From: Paenibacillus sp. FSL H7-0326
GTDB lineage: Bacteria; Bacillota; Bacilli; Paenibacillales; Paenibacillaceae
Direction of reading: 5' to 3'
Length of the DNA stretch: 64,000 nucleotides
Assembly (NCBI RefSeq): GCF_001955535.1
Contig: NZ_MPVN01000001.1
Coordinates: forward strand, 434,001 to 498,000
Shown: piece after piece, positions 33,258 through 41,572 of the stretch
Numbering within the stretch: position 1 is the first letter of the stretch
Layout of the letters: every line of letters starts with the position of its first letter
Position numbers and translations under genes: made by a program
The notes under the pieces: generated by a model
Seen by the model: only the letters and a program-made list of their open reading frames with translations
The model's database searches: none
Told to the model about the DNA's origin: nothing

Positions 33258-34913
33258 TCAGATTTTTTGATCTCGATATTCTTGTGGTGTGCAGCCAATC
33301 GCCTTCTTGAAGAAGCGATAGAAATAATGCTGATCACTGAAGCCCACCTTGGCTGATATCTCATGCATTTTATATGTGGACCCCAGCAGCAGCTCCTTGC
33401 TTCGCTCCACTCTTTTTTCATAGATATAGTCAGAAATGCCTTTCCCTGTAATCCGCTTGTACCACCTTGATAAATAGGAAGGGTTTAATGATACTTCCTG
33501 GGCAATCCGAGTCAGCGAGAGATCATCCTCCAGATGATTTTTGATATAAGCATGGATGGCAATCAGTATTTGAGATTGGTCTGTAATTCGGCTGTCACTT
33601 CTCTTGGATACGATCCACTCAAATGAGGATTGGTAGAATCTAACGATATCCGGCCACCGAGTCTGTATATTAAAATGGAGCATTTGAGACAGATCAATCT
33701 CTTTCAGAGCCACTTCGTACAAGCCAAGCTCCTGCAGAACTTCCAGCAAGCAGCTTCCTGCAGCTGTATATATTCTCATTCGAACAAACGGATCTTCAAG
33801 TCCCTCGGAAGCTGTATCCCTCCATTTGCGGAAGGACTCACTCCAATCCTTATCTCTCGTCGTCACCCTCTGTTTAATCTGCTCTAAATGAAGGGATACG
33901 ACAGCCAGCTTGTTCATCAGCAGCGGCGTGTGACTAACTTCATTATGAATGTCAACACGCAGCAGCTTCTCCATTCCTTGACCCGGCCCCTCCATCGCGG
34001 ATAGACGAAGCTGAGCAATGACCTGACTAAGCTTTACCCAGCTCACAGGCTGCTCACTGACCATGATGGATACCGAAATATTGAGACAATTGGCGATGGA
34101 CTGCTGTACGGTTTCAAGCGTTCCATGCACAAATCGCAGCGTTCGTACCCACTTTTCATCCGGCGAAGGATTCACCACACGATCTTTCATTTGAACAAAA
34201 CAGGCGATGACCTGATGATCCAGGTCAATGGCTCTCACACGGGTCTTGTCCTGTAAATATTCCTCAGCAATATTCGCCGCTGCATAACGAATCAGACTTC
34301 GATCTGAGCCTGTCTCATAGTTGTTCCATTCCTCCACACGTATAATAATGGGCAGCACCCATTCGGTAGAATCAAATGGAAGCTGAATCGCATCGAACTC
34401 ATCCTGTAAACTGCTGGAATCGAGATTCTCATCTCTCTGTATGATGTCTATTAATAATTGTCTATGAAGCTGGGGTAAAGCCCGCGGAAGCTTGTTTCGA
34501 AACCAGCTGGTCTGATATCGAAAGTCGTTCTCCTCCTCAATTTGCTGCATAGCCCGGTCTACCGCCTTACGGATCTGACTCATTCCTTCTGTTTTCAGCA
34601 GGTAATCGACAACGCATGGGTTACGAATCGCTTGATGAGCATATTCAAACTCGTTATGACCTGTCAGCAATATGATCTTACAGCGCGGCCAGCGCTCCAT
34701 AATCTCTTGGATTAGAGCCATTCCATCCATTTCAGGCATACAAATATCGCTGAGTACAATATCAATCTTGACCATGTTCAGCCAATCCATGGCTTCAATC
34801 GCGGAATAAGCCTTAATAATTTCTAATTCACTGATCTCTGCCTTCTGAAAATAGGTATACAACCCGTCCAAAATAAGAGGTTCATCATCTACAATAAGCA
34901 TTCGTTGCATCAT
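33258..34913 (-). CDS. Response regulator with AraC-type output domain, sugar locus 1
   Basis: 551 residues. Receiver domain (5-125) with DDE acidic pair (MLIVDDEP), phospho-acceptor Asp in IVLSDICMPEMDG, Thr and Lys in LTGHNEF and LLKTE. A middle region of about 280 residues (unnamed) is followed by AraC HTH (about 445-551: SLNPSYLSRWYKRITG, SAKVGFSDQHYFYRFFK). ATG overlaps the histidine kinase stop (ATGA). Probably activates transport genes on both sides. Confidence 0.9.
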   Translation of the reverse strand: MMQRMLIVDDEPLILDGLYTYFQKAEISELEIIKAYSAIEAMDWLNMVKIDIVLSDICMPEMDGMALIQEIMERWPRCKIILLTGHNEFEYAHQAIRNPCVVDYLLKTEGMSQIRKAVDRAMQQIEEENDFRYQTSWFRNKLPRALPQLHRQLLIDIIQRDENLDSSSLQDEFDAIQLPFDSTEWVLPIIIRVEEWNNYETGSDRSLIRYAAANIAEEYLQDKTRVRAIDLDHQVIACFVQMKDRVVNPSPDEKWVRTLRFVHGTLETVQQSIANCLNISVSIMVSEQPVSWVKLSQVIAQLRLSAMEGPGQGMEKLLRVDIHNEVSHTPLLMNKLAVVSLHLEQIKQRVTTRDKDWSESFRKWRDTASEGLEDPFVRMRIYTAAGSCLLEVLQELGLYEVALKEIDLSQMLHFNIQTRWPDIVRFYQSSFEWIVSKRSDSRITDQSQILIAIHAYIKNHLEDDLSLTRIAQEVSLNPSYLSRWYKRITGKGISDYIYEKRVERSKELLLGSTYKMHEISAKVGFSDQHYFYRFFKKAIGCTPQEYRDQKI

Positions 34914-36664
34914 CTATCTTCTCCCTTGAATGGTAAGTTGAAAGTAACTCGCAGACCTCCGATAGGGCTGCGGCTCACGCTGAGTCCGTAAGCATTGCCA
35001 AATTGAATGCGTAATCTTTCGTGAACATTGATGAGTCCCGTTATTTCTTCACCATCATGCCGATGTGCTGCATGTGATAATTTCTTAGACAATGTACTCA
35101 AGGTCTCATCTGTCAGAGCCTCTCCATTATCCTCAACGCAAATTTGCAGCTGGTTCTCATCATTCTTATATGATACTTTCAGCACACCCCCCTGGATCCG
35201 TTTGGACAAGGCGTGCTCGTATGCATTCTCGATTACAGGCTGGATTATGACTCTCGGGACCGTCACACTTCTAAACTGATGTTCGATATCAGAGATAATG
35301 GCTGTAACTCTCGAACCAAAACGGATATTTTGAATGGCCAGGTATACAAGTGCATGATCAATCTCTTCCCCCAGTGATACCTCCGGCTTAGAGTCTCTCG
35401 TCATATAACGGAAATACTGACCCAAATAATCAGTAAATTCCTGAATCAGCTCAACGTTCTCGACCTCTGCCATTTGTTTAATATTAAAGAAGCTGTTATA
35501 CAAAAAATGCGGCTTAATCTGCGACTGAAGATGCTTGAGTTCCGCTTCACTCGTCCGAATTCGGGCAACATAGTTTTCTTCAATCAGAATATGTAAGCGT
35601 TTTAGCATATCATTAAACCGAGAATATAAATAACCAAATTCATCTCTTCTAGAATGAGGAATGTGAATACCCGTCTGTCCCTGCTCTGCCGTCTTAAACC
35701 CGCCGATCAGTACGGACAACGGCTTATGAATGGATTTATACACGGAGAAGGAGAAGATAAATATGATGACAATAGACAGTATCGTTAGACCCCACAGCCA
35801 CAGCGTATATTTTTCCATTGGTGCTCTAAGAACTTGATGCGGAATGCTTGCTGTTAATGTAAAGTAATGTTCACGGTCAAATAGTGAGTAATGGAAAGCT
35901 TCCTCTGTATCATATCGTGTGATGCTCTGGGCTGGCTGGGATGCATCCAAGGTGTGTAAGCTTTGTTTAAGATCTGCCACCTGATTCTTAGATGGGATCA
36001 CCACCTGATTGCCCTGTCCGAAGGACAAAGTGATCTCACTCCCTCCTGTTTCGGAAAACTCTTGAAGCCGGCGTTTCAGCTCATCGCTGGAGAGCCGGAT
36101 GCCGAGTAAGAAATTGGGAGCTTCCTCACGATTCATATTGTAAGGATTGCTGCGAAGGAGGTATAACTCCTCGCCAACATGAGATAAAGCGCCATGCAGA
36201 TTCCCCATGGAATCGATAAGGTTCTTCCACTCCGCGTCCTCCACATTTCGAATGCCGTCAACTGCGCTGACCCTCTTATGCAGAGCGGGCACATAATAGA
36301 CAACATCGCTGATATAAGGACTTGTTTCTTTGATTTGACTCAGCTTGTTATGGATATCGTTCAAATTTGAGGTAACTTCGTAAGTGTTCATGATCGGTAT
36401 TCGAGTACTCAAGGTGGACATCGTATCGTCAAAGGTATATTCGTTGACCAACCCGGTCATCCGCTGCAGCTCAAACTCAAGATGACTATGGTAGAAATGG
36501 AGCTTGGACTCGTGGGCCCTCTCCACTTCAGCCTGCATTTGTGCAGAACTGGACATTGTAATCATGATGCTGATAACATATAACGGTAAAAAAACGAGTA
36601 CAAACGCCCCCATCAGCTTCACTACGATTGATTTTGATTTCCACATCGCAAAAAACCTTCTCAA
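34910..36664 (-). CDS. Two-TM sensor histidine kinase (YesM type), sugar locus 1
   Basis: 584 residues. TM1 at about 16-35, a large outer sensor (Cache-like) region, TM2 at about 288-310, HAMP (SVYKSIHKPLSVLIGGFKT), then His_kinase with phospho-acceptor in IKPHFLYNSFFNI and the ATPase box (PRVIIQPVIENAYEHAL, CVEDNGEAL). It should sense a sugar, perhaps through the binding protein, and phosphorylate the adjacent regulator. A leaky terminator separates it from the permeases upstream. Confidence 0.9.
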   Translation of the reverse strand: MRRFFAMWKSKSIVVKLMGAFVLVFLPLYVISIMITMSSSAQMQAEVERAHESKLHFYHSHLEFELQRMTGLVNEYTFDDTMSTLSTRIPIMNTYEVTSNLNDIHNKLSQIKETSPYISDVVYYVPALHKRVSAVDGIRNVEDAEWKNLIDSMGNLHGALSHVGEELYLLRSNPYNMNREEAPNFLLGIRLSSDELKRRLQEFSETGGSEITLSFGQGNQVVIPSKNQVADLKQSLHTLDASQPAQSITRYDTEEAFHYSLFDREHYFTLTASIPHQVLRAPMEKYTLWLWGLTILSIVIIFIFSFSVYKSIHKPLSVLIGGFKTAEQGQTGIHIPHSRRDEFGYLYSRFNDMLKRLHILIEENYVARIRTSEAELKHLQSQIKPHFLYNSFFNIKQMAEVENVELIQEFTDYLGQYFRYMTRDSKPEVSLGEEIDHALVYLAIQNIRFGSRVTAIISDIEHQFRSVTVPRVIIQPVIENAYEHALSKRIQGGVLKVSYKNDENQLQICVEDNGEALTDETLSTLSKKLSHAAHRHDGEEITGLINVHERLRIQFGNAYGLSVSRSPIGGLRVTFNLPFKGEDR

Positions 36665-36690
36665 GGTAACATCTGCTCCTCTCCTAACGC

Positions 36691-36717
36691 AAAAAGGAGC
36701 CGGAAAACGGCCCCTTT
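36691..36717 (-). terminator. Intercistronic terminator between permease and kinase genes
   Basis: Minus strand AAAGGGGCCG-TTTTC-CGGCTCCTTT followed by TTGCG. Good stem but short T run; may allow limited read-through into the sensor kinase genes. Confidence 0.6.
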
Positions 36718-36746
36718 ACTGCTAACTGCTGCTCCCTGTTGGAATC

Positions 36747-37637
36747 TTACCCTTTTACGCTACCTACAACAAGACCATGTACAAAATAACGCTGAAGGAA
36801 CGGATAAATAAGCAGTATAGGAATGACGGACAAGAAGATCTGAGATGCTTGTGTTGTGCGATCTGAAATTTGATTCAAAAGTGCTGCATCTTCAAAGGTC
36901 ATACTGTCCGTGGATATCGTCTGCACTTGCTGAAGCATGGACTGAAGATAGGTTGCAAGCGGATAATGTTCCGGACTCTTCATATAGATCATTCCGTCAA
37001 ACCACGCATTCCAGTGACCGACCAGTGCAAACAGTGTTACTGTGGCGATGCTTGGCAAGGAGATCGGCAAGTATACACTCCAGAGTGTCCGCAGATGACC
37101 TGCGCCGTCCATCCATGAGGCTTCCTCCAATTCTTTGGGCAGCCCGCGAAAGAAATTCAGCATCAACAATACGTTAAAGATTGGCACTGCTCCAGGGAGA
37201 ATTAGAGCCCATATGGTATCCAGCAGACCTGCTTCTTTGACGATTAAGTATCCAGGAATTAACCCGCCGCTAAACAGCATGGTAAAAACGAAGATCCAGG
37301 CGTATACCGTTCTTGAACGAAATTTATCGGCTTCCTTGGACAAGGGATAGGCCACAAGAATTGTACAGACGAGATTAACCAGAACCCCCAGCACGACTCG
37401 CAGCAGACTTGTGCCGAAGGAGTTAAGAAACTGCTGGTGCTCCAATATATATTGATAGGAGGACAGCGTGAAATCAACGGGCCAGAAGGTCACGCTCCCT
37501 GCTTTTACCGCTTCGCTTGAGCTGAAGGAAATCGCCAGGATGTTTACAATCGGAAATAAACAGAGTAGAGCAAGGATGGTTAAGATGACGTAATTAAATA
37601 GGATGAAACAGCGATAGGCTTTGGTCGTATGATGCAT
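36747..37637 (-). CDS. Carbohydrate ABC transporter permease (LplC/YtcP-like), locus 1
   Basis: 296 residues from an ATG behind GGGAGG (a longer frame overlaps the upstream permease and is rejected). Six TM helices; the EAA loop for ATPase contact is KELEEASWMDGAGHLRTLW. C-terminus ends FVHGLVVGSVKG as in the LplC/AraQ group. Forms the channel with the LplB-like partner; the ATPase is probably a shared MsmX-like protein encoded elsewhere. Confidence 0.92.
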   Translation of the reverse strand: MHHTTKAYRCFILFNYVILTILALLCLFPIVNILAISFSSSEAVKAGSVTFWPVDFTLSSYQYILEHQQFLNSFGTSLLRVVLGVLVNLVCTILVAYPLSKEADKFRSRTVYAWIFVFTMLFSGGLIPGYLIVKEAGLLDTIWALILPGAVPIFNVLLMLNFFRGLPKELEEASWMDGAGHLRTLWSVYLPISLPSIATVTLFALVGHWNAWFDGMIYMKSPEHYPLATYLQSMLQQVQTISTDSMTFEDAALLNQISDRTTQASQIFLSVIPILLIYPFLQRYFVHGLVVGSVKG

Positions 37638-37656
37638 GTTGTAAGGGCCTCCCTTC

Positions 37657-38562
37657 CTAAAAAATCCGATAATTCGCAAAACGATAGGCCAAATAATATC
37701 CAAGTCCGATAAAGACGAACGAAACAACCGATTTGATAAGACCCAGTGCAGTAGATACAGAGTACTGTGCATCCTGAAGTCCGATCCGGTAGATCATCGT
37801 ATCTAGAATGTCCCCTGATTCATATACAAGTGGATTATACAAGTTGAAGACTTGATCAAATCCTCCATTAAGAACATTTCCGAGGCTCAGTGTCACCATC
37901 AGAATGACAATCGGGCGGATTCCTGGAAGTGTAATGTGCCAGGTCTGCTTCCATCGTCCCGCTCCGTCAATAACAGAAGCTTCGTATAAGGAATGATCTA
38001 TGCTTGTTAATGCGGCCAGATAGATGATCGTTCCAAACCCAAATTCCTTCCATTGATCCGTAATAACTAATATGTACGGGAACCACTCATTACTAGCAAG
38101 AAATTGTATGGGGTCAATTCCGAGGGCTTTAAGAGCCATATTGACAATTCCGCTGCTGGGTGACAATACATCGACAATAATGCTGGCAAGTATGACCCAC
38201 GAGAAGAAATGAGGCATGTAGATAATGGTTTGAATGGTTCGTTTGAATCCAGTCCTTCTCACCTCATTTAAGAGCAAAGCCACAAGGACAGGAACAACAA
38301 GTCCTGCGACTATTTTCATTACGGAGATAAATACTGTATTCCATACCACTTGGCTGAAGCCTGGTAAATCAAACAAATACCTGAAATTATCGAGACCCAC
38401 CCAGTTCATATTTTTGAAGCCTGCGATCGGGGAAAAATTCTGAAATGCAATAACAAGCCCCGCCATAGGGATATAACTGAAAACTAAGACGAGAATAAGT
38501 CCCGGCAGGATCATAAGATGAAGCGGGATGTTTCGAATAAATTGCTTGATGTTAATTCGCAT
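37657..38562 (-). CDS. ABC transporter permease (LplB/UgpA-like), locus 1
   Basis: 301 residues, six TM helices, first gene of the locus. EAA loop SLYEASVIDGAGRWKQTWHI and preceding MLPGLILVLVFSYIPM/FQNFSP blocks identify the LplB group. Ribosome site GGAGGAG at proper distance. Together with the downstream partner imports an oligosaccharide. Confidence 0.92.
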   Translation of the reverse strand: MRINIKQFIRNIPLHLMILPGLILVLVFSYIPMAGLVIAFQNFSPIAGFKNMNWVGLDNFRYLFDLPGFSQVVWNTVFISVMKIVAGLVVPVLVALLLNEVRRTGFKRTIQTIIYMPHFFSWVILASIIVDVLSPSSGIVNMALKALGIDPIQFLASNEWFPYILVITDQWKEFGFGTIIYLAALTSIDHSLYEASVIDGAGRWKQTWHITLPGIRPIVILMVTLSLGNVLNGGFDQVFNLYNPLVYESGDILDTMIYRIGLQDAQYSVSTALGLIKSVVSFVFIGLGYYLAYRFANYRIF

Positions 38563-38625
38563 ATGCCGTCTCCTCCTTCAAGTTGATTATAGGAGCAGGG
38601 TCCATCGCTTTTATAGTGGAGGGTG

Positions 38626-38650
38626 TTGACATCAGGTATCTTTTGTTGAC
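38626..38650. promoter_or_regulatory. Two-half-site element, copy A (upstream of permease operon)
   Basis: Half sites TTGAC at 38626-38630 and 38646-38650 with ATC-AGGTATCTTTTG between; 24 of 25 positions are accounted for by the degenerate pattern shared with copy B at 33219. It lies 64 bases upstream of the ATG; the -10 box TATAAT (38586-38591, minus) is 35 bases away, the same distance as in copy B. Confidence 0.6.
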
Positions 38651-38668
38651 TTCCTACCGTTTTTATGC

Positions 38669-38700
38669 CAAAAAGAAAGAACCTCCTATGTAGAAGGTTC
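38669..38700 (-). terminator. Terminator of the 52-aa gene
   Basis: Minus strand GAACCT-TCTACATAGG-AGGTTC followed by TTTCTTTTTGG, 50 bases after the stop at 38749. Confidence 0.7.
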
Positions 38701-38748
38701 CTCCGAAAAACCGTAGATAAACTTTTATGTTGACATAACGACAATGAA

Positions 38749-38907
38749 CTAGTTGATAAAAACAGACTTCCTGCGCTTCATCACTTCCTCAGTTCTGGCC
38801 GCCATTTCGATGCGTATCATAAATAACTCAAGCAAATGCTCTCTCGTATTCTCTTCCTTACAGCTGTCTAATTTATGAAGGATAAATCGATCAATGGACG
38901 TTGACAT
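38749..38907 (-). CDS. 52-residue hypothetical protein
   Basis: Begins MSTSIDRFILHKLDSC and ends MKRRKSVFIN; a helical, basic small protein. GGGAGG precedes the ATG, and a terminator follows, both supporting expression. No family recognised; the size and helical hairpin propensity recall sporulation regulators of the Sda/Spo0E class but the Spo0E SQELD signature and the Sda pattern are missing. Confidence 0.6.
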   Translation of the reverse strand: MSTSIDRFILHKLDSCKEENTREHLLELFMIRIEMAARTEEVMKRRKSVFIN

Positions 38908-39097
38908 AGGTAACAGCCTCCCATTCTTTATTTCTCAGTCCGGCATGACTGTATCTCCCGCTATTGATCCGGTACACCAGAATTAACCATAAATTGTCAT
39001 TCCAAAACAGTTGTATACCACTTTTTCACAAAATATTTTACCCGTCCCCTCGAAGTTTACAAATGAGAACAAAGGTAGACAAATTCCGCTGTATTAT

Positions 39098-39625
39098 TCA
39101 TTTAAATCGCAGTAACTCATCGAGGTTATCCCACCCGTATGCAATTTCGGTATAGTCTTCGCCTCCGATTTGAACGAGTTTATCTCCAGAAGCAATCCCG
39201 TGCCATTTTTCATAAAATGCTCGATACCGGTTATCCTCGAGCGCCCATAGAAACATAGAATCATGCCCTTGGTCCCGTAAAAATACCGCGATCGATTGCA
39301 TTAATTGCAATCCGATTCCTTGCCTTCGATAGCTGTCCAATATGTATATCGCGTATAACTCTCCTTCATATGGGAGACTATGGGTTCGGCTCGGCCCCCC
39401 GCTCGCAAATCCAATGATGCCCCCTTCCTCCGTCTCAGCTACATACACCGCTGTTTGATCAAGTGCCGGATCCAGCTGTCTCTGCCAGTTCGTCGTCCTC
39501 TGTTCCACGGATAACCCGGCTAGGACCTCTTCCTTGATAACTCCCTTATATGCTGTTCGCCAGCTGTCCACATGTACTCTAGCAATGGCTGCTGCGTCTT
39601 CGAATACAGCTTGTCTAATGATCAT
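39098..39625 (-). CDS. GNAT family N-acetyltransferase
   Basis: 175 residues from the second ATG (AGGAGG seven bases upstream; the first ATG touches the ribosome site). VHVDSWRTAYKG near the N-terminus and YILDSYRRQGIGLQLMQSI, the acetyl-CoA motif A (RxxGIG), identify it. Acceptor unknown; resembles the YjdJ/RimI-like small-molecule acetyltransferases with a MFLWALEDN strand. Confidence 0.88.
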   Translation of the reverse strand: MIIRQAVFEDAAAIARVHVDSWRTAYKGVIKEEVLAGLSVEQRTTNWQRQLDPALDQTAVYVAETEEGGIIGFASGGPSRTHSLPYEGELYAIYILDSYRRQGIGLQLMQSIAVFLRDQGHDSMFLWALEDNRYRAFYEKWHGIASGDKLVQIGGEDYTEIAYGWDNLDELLRFK

Positions 39626-39696
39626 TTGCATTCCTCCTGAATGAGTATCATGATCAGGGTAGTCGCCATAGAGCGAATACCCTCTGTCACATCACC

Positions 39697-40035
39697 CTAC
39701 GGTCTTATGGTCACTCTTGTGCCGACAGGAACTTTACTCTCCAGATCAAGCACATCCTGATTGTACATTCTAATACATCCACGGGACACATTCTGTCCAA
39801 TAGAGGAAGGGTTATTGGTCCCATGAATTCCATAATGAGCTTTGGACAAACCCATCCAAAAAGCCCCGAATGGCCCTCCCGGATTGGGCTGTTTGTTGAC
39901 AATTGTAAATTCTCCAACCGGTGTCTGTGTAACCATTGCACCAATCGCAACGGGATAAGCTCGAACGACAACATCATAATCAAGCAGATACAGCTGATGA
40001 TCAGACAGATCTACAATTATTCGATAATTTGGCAT
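39697..40035 (-). CDS. Minimal L,D-transpeptidase (YkuD domain)
   Basis: 112 residues from the second ATG (AGGAGG spacing). The YkuD domain is complete with HGTN and SRGCIRM, the Cys being the nucleophile that forms 3-3 peptidoglycan cross-links or links proteins to wall. No signal peptide and no LysM, unlike YkuD itself, so export is unclear; several Paenibacillus spore-associated Ldts are like this. A gene of spore-cortex or mother-cell use is possible. Confidence 0.88.
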   Translation of the reverse strand: MPNYRIIVDLSDHQLYLLDYDVVVRAYPVAIGAMVTQTPVGEFTIVNKQPNPGGPFGAFWMGLSKAHYGIHGTNNPSSIGQNVSRGCIRMYNQDVLDLESKVPVGTRVTIRP

Positions 40036-40086
40036 GTGCATTCCTCCTGTTTCATCCTATGCACTGCCGTATAGATAAGCGCAGCC

Positions 40087-41199
40087 TTAATCTTCTATTT
40101 CTTTACGCCAGCCACTTTTTTTGTCACGAGTCGTACTATGCTTCGTATTTCTAGTGCTCTTTTTTGCAGCTACAGCCTCTTTTTTGACTTGAAACTGAAT
40201 TTCTCGCAGCATTTTGTGATAATTTTCCAGCCGCTTCGCCTCCAGCTCTCCCGTTTGAATTGCATCCCTCACGGCACAGCCGACCTCCTGTAGATGCTGA
40301 CAATCAGAGAATCGACATTGCTGTGCGAGCTGTTCAATATCCTCGAAGGTACGGGAGATGCCCTCTCCATCATCCCAGATCGACAAGGCCCTCATGCCCG
40401 GAGTATCAATCAGAATACCGCCTTCCGGGAGTCTAAACATTTCCCTGTGTGTCGTTGTGTGTCTTCCTCTACTATCTTCCTCCCGGACCTCTTGAGTCAT
40501 CTGATGACTCTCACCTGTGAGCCAGTTAATCATGGTCGATTTTCCACTGCCTGAGGAGCCGACCAGCGCAACCGTTTTACCGGAACCCGTGTAGACTTCC
40601 AAGGCTTCTTTCCCTAAGCCATAATGAGCGGATACAGGAATGACGGGTACGCCAGGAGCAATGGCTTCCGTTTCTGTCAGATAGGAAGAGAGATCCTCGC
40701 ATAGATCACTTTTGCTCAGTACAATGACAGGATTAACCCCGCTATTCCAAGCCATGATCAGATACCGCTCCAGCCTTCTTGAATTGTAATCTCCGTTAAG
40801 AGCACACACGATAAATAAGGTATCGACGTTGGCAGCAATAATTTGTTCTTTGGTTTCAAAACCGGCGGCCTGTCTTGAAATCACGCTGTTTCGTTCAAGT
40901 ACACCATGAATCAAAGCATCGTCATAATCACCATATGTTTTTACGATGACCCAATCACCCACACCTGGCTTACTCCCCTCACTAAATAGGGCTCTAGCCT
41001 TTCCTGACAAGCTTCCGAACTTATTCCCTTCCGCTGTTAAGATGCCGTACTTCTGTCCGTAGTCTGTTGTAATTCGAGCAGGCCGGAGTGTTTCTTTCTC
41101 AGCATGATTGAATGTGCTCATCACGTCTTCCCACTTCTGATCCCATGATGCAGTCCAGCCAAATTCAATTAACTCTGTTCTCTGAATCTCATTCTTCAA
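40087..41199 (-). CDS. rsgA: RsgA (YloQ)-type ribosome-associated GTPase, attenuator-controlled copy
   Basis: 370 residues using the TTG seven bases after GGAGGT. Circularly permuted GTPase: G4 VLSKSD, then G1 VGSSGSGKST, G3 IDTPGMRAL, preceded by an OB fold (ARITTDYGQKYGILTAEG) and followed by the Cys/His zinc knuckle (CRFSDCQHLQEVGC). G4 is SKSD instead of NKxD. It should act on the 30S subunit during late assembly or under stress. The C-terminal basic tail (KKSTRNTKHSTTRDKKSG) is unusual. Two tandem terminators and a leader ORF precede it. Confidence 0.88.
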   Translation of the reverse strand: MKNEIQRTELIEFGWTASWDQKWEDVMSTFNHAEKETLRPARITTDYGQKYGILTAEGNKFGSLSGKARALFSEGSKPGVGDWVIVKTYGDYDDALIHGVLERNSVISRQAAGFETKEQIIAANVDTLFIVCALNGDYNSRRLERYLIMAWNSGVNPVIVLSKSDLCEDLSSYLTETEAIAPGVPVIPVSAHYGLGKEALEVYTGSGKTVALVGSSGSGKSTMINWLTGESHQMTQEVREEDSRGRHTTTHREMFRLPEGGILIDTPGMRALSIWDDGEGISRTFEDIEQLAQQCRFSDCQHLQEVGCAVRDAIQTGELEAKRLENYHKMLREIQFQVKKEAVAAKKSTRNTKHSTTRDKKSGWRKEIED

Positions 41200-41257
41200 A
41201 TGTTCTACCTCCATTAATTGGGTGTTCTTTAACTCAAACAGGTCTCCCGAAGCAAAC

Positions 41258-41284
41258 AAAAAACCGCAGGATATATCCCTGCGG
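41258..41284 (-). terminator. Second attenuator terminator (T2) in rsgA leader
   Basis: Minus strand CCGCAGG-GATATAT-CCTGCGG followed by TTTTTTG; perfect 7-bp stem, 59 bases upstream of the TTG start, hence in the 5' leader of rsgA. Sequence resembles T1, suggesting duplication. Confidence 0.85.
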
Positions 41285-41341
41285 CATTATCCTCCAATTC
41301 AAGCCGAGCATCCCTCAACATGAGAATTAGAAGTATCACAT

Positions 41342-41375
41342 AAAAAATCCGCACAGGATATACTCCCATACGGAT
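41342..41375 (-). terminator. First attenuator terminator (T1) in rsgA leader
   Basis: Minus strand ATCCGTATGGGA-GTATA-TCCTGTGCGGAT followed by TTTTTT: 12 consecutive pairs with three G-U. The 5' arm can alternatively pair with the 3' half of the leader ORF (CTCCC and CGGA at 41448-41459). Confidence 0.85.
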
Positions 41376-41426
41376 CTTCATCCTCTGATGAATTGACAGC
41401 TCTTCCATAGAAGACAGCTGAAACAA

Positions 41427-41507
41427 TTAAATCTGAGATGATTGTTGTCCGATCGGGAGACGATAGTTACAAGCAACAACATATACATTCATCATTAGGT
41501 TACTCAT
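41427..41507 (-). CDS. 26-residue leader peptide of rsgA attenuator
   Basis: Reads MSNLMMNVYVV-ACNYRLPIG-QQSSQI; GGAGG eight bases upstream of the ATG, 30 bases downstream of the -10 box. Codons 16-20 carry the segment that pairs with the T1 arm. Its position between promoter and terminators fits a cis-acting leader rather than a functional protein. Confidence 0.75.
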   Translation of the reverse strand: MSNLMMNVYVVACNYRLPIGQQSSQI

Positions 41508-41536
41508 AGATATCGCCTCCTTCATCATTTTTCCAT

Positions 41537-41566
41537 ATATTACAGGATGGTACATTGTTATGTCAA
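41537..41566 (-). promoter_or_regulatory. SigA-type promoter of the rsgA leader
   Basis: Minus strand TTGACA, 18-base spacer, TAATAT (preceded by TG), directly after the ArsR gene stop at 41573. This places the leader peptide and both terminators at the start of the transcript. Confidence 0.8.
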
Positions 41567-41572
41567 ACCTAA

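Noticed and set aside
36773..36790. CCATGTACAAAAT resembles the B. subtilis Ter core
   Set aside because: Two mismatches, flanks do not match, and it lies inside a conserved coding segment of a permease.
39658..39685. Hairpin AGGGTA...TACCCT between Ldt and GNAT genes
   Set aside because: Stem is plausible but no T tract follows on either strand; not called a terminator.
41229..41426. 65-codon open frame running through T1 and T2 upstream of rsgA
   Set aside because: It has no ribosome binding site and covers terminator stems; the repeated IYP/VYP and VF/IF parts simply reflect the similarity of T1 and T2.
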